A stretch of 64,000 nt of DNA. Source: Tetrastigma voinierianum. Its lineage: Eukaryota; Streptophyta; Magnoliopsida; Vitales; Vitaceae. The stretch covers positions 4,154,001 through 4,218,000 of the forward strand of contig JAEQBH010000287.1 in NCBI GenBank assembly GCA_016808115.1, written 5' to 3'. This document shows, piece after piece, positions 58,001 to 64,000 of the stretch (positions are counted from its first letter, which is position 1; each line of letters starts with the position of its first letter). The translations under genes were made by a program, and so were the position numbers. The notes beneath the pieces were generated by a model, which made no database searches, was not told where the DNA came from, and saw nothing but the letters and a program-made list of their open reading frames with translations.

Positions 58001-60791
58001 ATAAAAGGGGTTTGATCCCTCATCCAGCGACTATCACAAAGTTATGCTTGAGAGCTGGTGTGAAAGGAACGTGGGAAGAAGAAGGAATATATACTAAAAT
58101 TTCACCACTCACACGATGGGAGTAAGCGAGGGCCCGAAATCAAAGAAAAGAGGTGTAGTGAAACGGATTCAGGGATGAAAATGAAAATGCAATGCGGGAA
58201 GAAGACACCCATACGTTGGCGAGCAAGAAGAAGAAAATCTAGAAGCACATCGAAGGGAATGCTTTTATGTTTCCAGAGGATGAAGCAGGAGATAGAAGCC
58301 CGATAGATTTCTCGACCCCAGCCGGCTGCCATTTATAAAGAACGGTGATTTCGGAGAACACAGGTGACTCTAGGGGAGCCCGGGAGAATAATAAAATAAA
58401 TAAATGAATTACATCCAAGAAAATGGAAGAAAGGGAGAGACTTGATAGAACCTCCGTGAAAGTTCGGAAGAAAGATTTATGAAGAATTGAGAAGGGATCC
58501 TTGATGGGAATAAGAGATGAACATAAGAGAAGAAGTATATAGGCTGAGATGAGAAAAGAAAGAGATCAACAATGGGAAGGGAATGGCAAGGGAAGAAGCG
58601 AGATAGAAAAGATCTGGAAGCGACAAGGAAAAATTTAGAGGAAATGGAAGAAAGAGATAAAGATCTCTTGAAGTTAAAGCTAAGCCATGAATCATTATAC
58701 ACTCTGTTAGTATGATCGTGATTCTCAACTCCTAAAACTCATAAAGGAAGGTTCGGATCAAGAGCTGTTGGAGCAGATCAAGGGATTAAGTTCTCTCACA
58801 TGTCATTGTTCAGAATTTTGAAAGAAGATGAAGGAAGTCAGAGAGCTTGATGATAAAGATGCCTTCGGAAGAAAGTGCGGCTTGAAAATTGGTTTGATCA
58901 ACAACAATCTTTAAATTTTTAGAAGTCATATTGAAATGGGCCTTAGCAGACACAAGCAGGCACGAAGAGACGGGATGATCGAACAAAGGTTGATCACAAA
59001 TGAATTGATCCTTGAAGAGCGGTCGAAGGAGAATGTGAAGAAGAAGATAGGCAATTTTCAAATTCTCCTAGTTTGGCTACTCTGAGTGGATCCTCCCCCA
59101 ACATTTTGCTCCTCACCAAAAAGAAAAGATGATCCTCCCATTGGTTATCCTTCTTTTCCCCTCTTCTAATTATTTGTTCTCAACTGTTGCATCACATCAT
59201 GAATAAAACAAGAAAATTTGTGAAAAAGGAAATGTTTGCTTGCTTGCAATTAGATTTTATTGTTAATTTTTTTTGCTTGACTCGTTAGGAAAATAACATT
59301 AGGATTTAGTTCAAGAATGAAAATGCTGAAATATCATAATCTGAACTAGTTGAAGTAGTTTGACTAGGAGATAAACTTGAACACAAATAATTGCAAAATG
59401 CGAGGGCATGAATAAAGAAAGCTGGAATTAGGAGTATTTCTTGTGTTTTAAATTCGAGTTTAGTTGCAAGAATTGGAAAATTGGTTGTGGCATTTAGGCA
59501 AAATACTTGGTTAAATAATGTAAGTAAGCAGTGAATAAGTAAAGTCTTGAAGAAATAATACACATCGGTCAACAAAACTTATGAAACTTTTAGCGGGAAT
59601 TAGGAACATCTTAAAAATTAGGATTTAGATCCACAGTCCTAGAACTGTTTGATTATTGATTGGCGAAATCCTAGGTGAAAGACGACGAGGGAAATGATAG
59701 GGCATCCTTGGCGGCTTGAGCCTTTTAAGCCTACCCTCCCGAAATGCTTAAGCATATTCTCTAGTTCTGATTTGAGGCAAATAAGCCTTATTTCTTCAAT
59801 AAACAACAATTGAAATTCCTTCCTTGCAATAAACTGCGAGTAAAGAACTGAGAATTATCGGTTCTAGTTCGAAGAGTTTTAGTATAAAGGAAGAAACAAG
59901 TTTGGAATAATATTTCAAATTTTGTGAAGGGGTTGAAAAAAAGTAAAGAAGCATAAAATTTAGTGAAATAGGAATAAGTTGTCATGTTTCTTCCTTGAGC
60001 AAATTAAGCTCGTAGGGGTGTTAACACTAGCACCTATGCAGTTGGTATGGGAGTTGCCAGCCCAAAGTTCTCTAAAGTAATAAGCTAGAAGAGTGGCTTG
60101 TTGCACTATCCCGAATCTTAGAAATAAAGCAAAGGAGTTAAAACGAAAGGAATACACTGAATCAAGTACATATGGAAGTTGAAATTCCATAAAAAGAATT
60201 CAAAAAGAGGAATCAGGCTAAGATTAAGGAGAATCAGAAAGGAACAAAGAAGAAAAAGGAAGAAAGTTGGAGGCAACAATGTAGAGACAAGATGGAAACT
60301 GGGTAATTTACAACCTAAATTTTTCCATTATCTACCCAATTACCTAAGCCCGACATTACAAGCACGAAGACCTCATTGATTTTGAAGGTTGAATTTACCT
60401 ACATTGTGGAATCGATATAAGAAAAACAAGCATATGGACTTTGATAACGATCCCAGAAAACTCGGAGAAGATTAACTAAATTCAACATGAAGTTGAAAAG
60501 TTGATGACACAGCACACACCACGAGAGAACAAGACTTGTTAAATAAGCTATTTAAATACATTAGTTTAGCTTCGAGAAATTTTGTAATAGAAGTACACAA
60601 GTACCTTGTTCTTGCATCAAGCTGAAAGTTGAAATAATAGTGATATCTCTTAATTCGAATCGAAGAGATTGGAATGAAAAGAGCGTAGAATAAATGAAAA
60701 AATGTCTTTAAAATTTTCTAAGCTTAGCTGACAGAATGAGCAATTTCTTCTTTTCTTTTAGCAAGGAATGACAAATTTTAAGTTGGAAATT
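58001..60791 (+). other. Element D 3' non-coding region
   Basis: No gene is recognised. The first part (58100-59060) is purine-rich (GAAGA-type), and minus-strand frames there are pyrimidine-rich shadows. The rest is AT-rich. It corresponds in place to 36535-38890 of C. A clear polypurine tract before 60792 was not seen. Confidence 0.5.
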
Positions 60792-63733
60792 TGATGAGTC
60801 AAAACTCATTAGATTTTTAATCCATTTTTCTAAGTTTATAATGAGAATAACATTGGTGTTGAAAGCCCGATGAGTGGATAAATTCCAATTTGCGGGAAAA
60901 TCTGACGAGAAAAATCAAATTTTAGCAAAAATCATAAAAAATCGACACACTTGTGGTGAAGTCAAAGCGGAACTTAGGCCGCGACGAGTGCGGAGTTTCG
61001 GGAATTCCCAGGTCACGACATCAACAAATTGGCTTTGAAGCGAATTGAATAAGTGAAGTCATGGCACGAAGAAGGAGTTGAGACAAAAATATGACTTGAG
61101 TCGAGATTAGCGATCGAATGAAGAAGTTCATGTCAGCGACATCATTGCGATGTCGCGACCTGCAGAGAGATAAATGATGTGATACTACCATGGTCGCGAC
61201 GGAGAGTAATTCTGAAACCCACGAAACGACCTTCTGAAATAAAAATCCATGACTAATTTTGAAAGAAAGGACTTGATGTCGCGATGACGGTAATGAAGAA
61301 TAACACGAGGTCATGAAAACTCCATCAGGACTACCAAATTTAATGAAGAAGCGAACGCGTGTCGACACCGCCGAGGTCGCTGACGAGGTGAAACTAGCGA
61401 TGAGCATAAGGTGTGATAGCGAATAGAAGTTGTGACCGAAGATTTTCAAAGAGGCGAACGCAAGTCGCTGACGGTTCGACGAGATAGAGACATCGAACCT
61501 TTGAGATCGAGAAGATGTCGAGACGCCGGTCGTTGGTCGCGACGCTGAGTTACAAGTAAAGAAGATCGGCGTCCTTTGAATGGTCGCGACATCAGCTGCA
61601 AAGGTATCATAGTCGCGACGCCGATCCGATGGTCGCGACATCGGTCGATGGTAGCGACATGAGTCGCAATTATCGATTAATTGGCGACATCATTTAGGCT
61701 GTCGCGACGCCGGATCGAGATCTTTGAAGATAAGTCACGACAAAATAAAAGCTTCCACGACATCACGAGCTCATAAACGCAACATTGAAGTCGCGGCAGC
61801 GTATAAGGTGAAGTCGCGACCTCGAAAGAGCTCCGCAATCACGGGGAAAGGTGAAGTCGCGTCTCGTCGGTGGTCGCGACATCAATTCCCAAGGAAAGAG
61901 AATTCGCGACATCATTTAGCGGTCGCGACATCAGATCAAGTGTTAAAAGCGATCGCGACCCCTTTGGATAAAAGTTTATGCTCTGATGGAGACCCAGACA
62001 AAAGCGAGTCGCGGCGTATGATTGAGTCGCGACCTCGAAAGAGATCACAATGCGGAAGGTGAAGTCGCGAAGTATTATTGAGTCGCGACCATCAACTGAT
62101 CATAAGCGACGGTGGTCGCGACGTGAAGGAGGTCGCGACATCAAGTCGAGTCGCGACACAGTGGGTTGCGACATGAACAAACAAATAGATAGTTATTTTG
62201 AAACACTTGAGGAAGTACGCCAGTTAGGGCTGATCGGAACCACATAAAATGGCGGTGCCCTTTCTGAGAGCCGACTCTTGGCGGCTCGAGCAGAAGTGGG
62301 TGGCACAAGGCTCGTGTATTTAATTTTTTTACTGTTTCTTTTTCTTTGTTTCTTTGTTATTTTTAGATTAGATTAGGTAGTTATTATTTCATTTTGAATT
62401 TGCAGTTCCACGAATGTTGGTTGTTGAAGTTGGTAGTCTGAGAATGTTATTTTCTTCAAATTACTTGCTGGATTCGTTTGAAGTCGAACAAATTTTGGAA
62501 TTAAGATGTAGTTTCGGATTACGGTAGTTCTTTTTTGATCGAGGGCTCTTTGTAGTGTAATCAAGTAATTTAGAAACCCGAGCTTCCGTGAATTTACTCT
62601 ATTGTTAAGAATTTATCTTTCTGCATAAATTTATCGAGTCTCTTGAATTTCGATCTTGAATGCGCTTCTTGGTTTGTTTATTTTGTATATGATCGAATAT
62701 ACGGTGTCTGCCTGCATGTGGATTGTTTCAATGCTCGATTTCAGGCCCTGCGAGGTGACCTGAGAGAAGGCATTCTGAGAAGTCTTGAACAATTTCTCAA
62801 GGGTATCGAACTGGCATATTGGGGATCCCAATGGGCTCTGTGAATTTTAATCGATAAATCTTTGCTACAGCGGCAGGGAATGAGTTGAATGACTTGAGTT
62901 AAAATGAGCGGAGAGTTCGCCTGCATTACGACATTAAGTTCAATCCAGTGTTAACGAGGATCTGTCGAGGAAAGAATAGGCGGTAGATTTTGAGGATGAG
63001 AAACCAGTATAGTGTAAACCCATGCTTAGCCTATGTCTTAGGAGCTAAGGTTTACAGTCCATGTTTTGGGTATGAAGTATTGAAAAAGAAAAATACCCAT
63101 AACAAGACAACTTAGATTAAAAGTAGTTATCTAATCCTTTGTCTTCGAAAGAAACAGAGAAGATTAGATGATGAAATGTGTTGTTAAGGAGAGATCCACA
63201 TGGCATTACCATCTTCTTGGGTAGTTCTAAATGAGGTTCATGAAGCAAAATTCTGAGTTACTTGCGAGGAATTGATGTTTCTCGATATTTGTATTTTCCA
63301 CGTCCCTTTAAAAGCTAATGACCAGTCTATTTCTTTAATTTTTATTTTAGTTTGGCATTATGTCATTTTGTTCTGGTTACATATCTTTATTCTTTCATTA
63401 TTTTAAGTTGCTTCAGGGATATATCAATTGCAAATAATCCGTCGAAAATGGTAGGAAAAGCGAGTAGTCGGGGTAGTTGATTGAGAATTCTTGAGATCTC
63501 TGTGGGATCGATTTCTGGACTTAAATCCACTTTATTACTTGTTTGATCTGTACACTTGCAGAATCATGGATCAAAACCAGAAAGAAATTTATCTACTCTT
63601 AAGGAAAACGCTTTTAATCAGTATAATTGTAAAGAAATATAACAAACAAGTTTCATGGCATTATTGCTGGAGACTAGACAATAGTCCTTCGGTAATAGTG
63701 TTATAAATTTGTTTGTCTTTTTGTCTTTGAACA
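60792..63733 (+). repeat. Element D 3' LTR
   Basis: Intact LTR of 2942 bases with TGATGAGT start and CTTTGAACA end. It gives the uninterrupted reference that shows where C entered the other copy (near 62235). It includes the hairpin start, the palindrome array, the TATA-like CATAAAAT (62243-62250) and a T-rich tract (62320-62350). Confidence 0.88.
61013..62172. repeat. GTCGCGAC palindrome array in D 3' LTR
   Basis: About fifteen exact octamers by hand count among many variants. The array ends about 70 bases before the TATA-like site. A 206-codon minus-strand open frame (61641-61021) runs through it and is rejected as a gene. Confidence 0.9.
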
Positions 63734-63738
63734 CAGTG
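63734..63738. repeat. Target-site duplication of element D, right copy
   Basis: CAGTG immediately after the LTR end, identical to 32235-32239. Confidence 0.85.
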
Positions 63739-64000
63739 TTGCCTAGAAATTCTGTCATTGTTTTGGGACTAAAATTTCTAATACTAGTGTTTCTATTTTT
63801 AAAACAGATAAAAATGCATATTGGTCTAAATTAAATCGCTGCAAGTGCACAAGTTGTACAAGTAATAAAGTGGACCTTTAAGTTCAGATATCGTACCTAT
63901 TAGGATCGATAAGAGAATCTATAGATCAACTACCCCTACTACTCAAGGTCATCACTATTTGAACTTCTAAGTTTCTAAGGATGGAAATTAAACTTAAATT
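63739..64000 (-). repeat. E-type LTR (right copy), resumed
   Basis: The pre-existing LTR continues after D. From about 63880 it matches the left E copy from 18846, through the shared AGATCAACTACCCCTACTAC block. It runs off the window end. No gene. Confidence 0.65.

Larger units (their letters stand above)
32240..63733 (+). mobile_element. Element D: Athila-type Ty3/gypsy, with element C inside its 5' LTR
   Basis: Both LTRs start TGATGAGT (32240 and 60792) and end CTTTGAACA (50870 and 63733), and a perfect CAGTG duplication flanks the whole. Without C, D is about 15.8 kb with LTRs of about 2.9 kb. Its plus-strand internal region runs PBS (50876), gag (51169), protease, RT (FMDD box near 54230), RNase H, integrase, a spacer with GTCGCGAC palindromes, ORF2 (57257) and a long 3' non-coding part. 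The RT and integrase motifs (FMDDF, GTPRTIISDGGSH) indicate the Athila lineage. All frames are broken. Confidence 0.88.

Noticed and set aside
61021..61641. 206-codon minus-strand open frame
   Set aside because: It runs through the GTCGCGAC array of the LTR of D, is absent as an open frame in the other LTR copy, and its residues reflect the repeat (many S, R, T).

Overview
This is a nuclear window from a flowering plant, most likely a eudicot with a large, repeat-rich genome. One intact gene is present, an intronless SAUR gene at 26528-26818. The rest is almost entirely nested, decayed LTR retrotransposons. I saw no bacterial, organellar, rRNA or tRNA genes. All family calls were read by eye from short motifs and were not searched.

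Left nest (1-24206). An old LTR, 'E' (minus orientation), begins before the window and resumes at 18846. It is interrupted by a Ty3/gypsy chromovirus, 'A' (1-18845, plus strand), and by an LTR-like insertion, 'F' (20908-about 23640). The integrase gene of A is itself split by 'B' (about 6412-15582, minus strand). B is an Athila-type element that keeps gag and protease but shows no reverse transcriptase or integrase.

Central island (24207-32028). It holds a gypsy integrase tail, the SAUR gene with a TATA box, a 3' SAUR fragment, a broken copia element, a short LTR-like block and a gag fragment.

Right nest (32013-64000). A second E-type LTR carries the Athila-type element 'D' (32240-63733, plus strand), flanked by a perfect 5-bp duplication, CAGTG, about 31.5 kb apart. 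The left LTR of D is split by a related Athila-type element of opposite orientation, 'C' (33662-49380, minus strand). C and D are each about 15.7 kb. They share the order LTR, PBS, gag, protease, RT, RNase H, integrase, spacer, ORF2, long 3' region, LTR. Every gene in both is broken by stops and short indels.

The most unusual signal is the 8-bp palindrome GTCGCGAC, with variants that mostly differ at its CpGs. It occurs tens of times, in two places in both C and D: in the LTR U3 just before the TATA box, and again in the spacer upstream of ORF2. Older LTR E carries the same array in a more decayed form. This suggests a repeated cis-element attached to two promoters, or a methylation or chromatin target, but that is inference.
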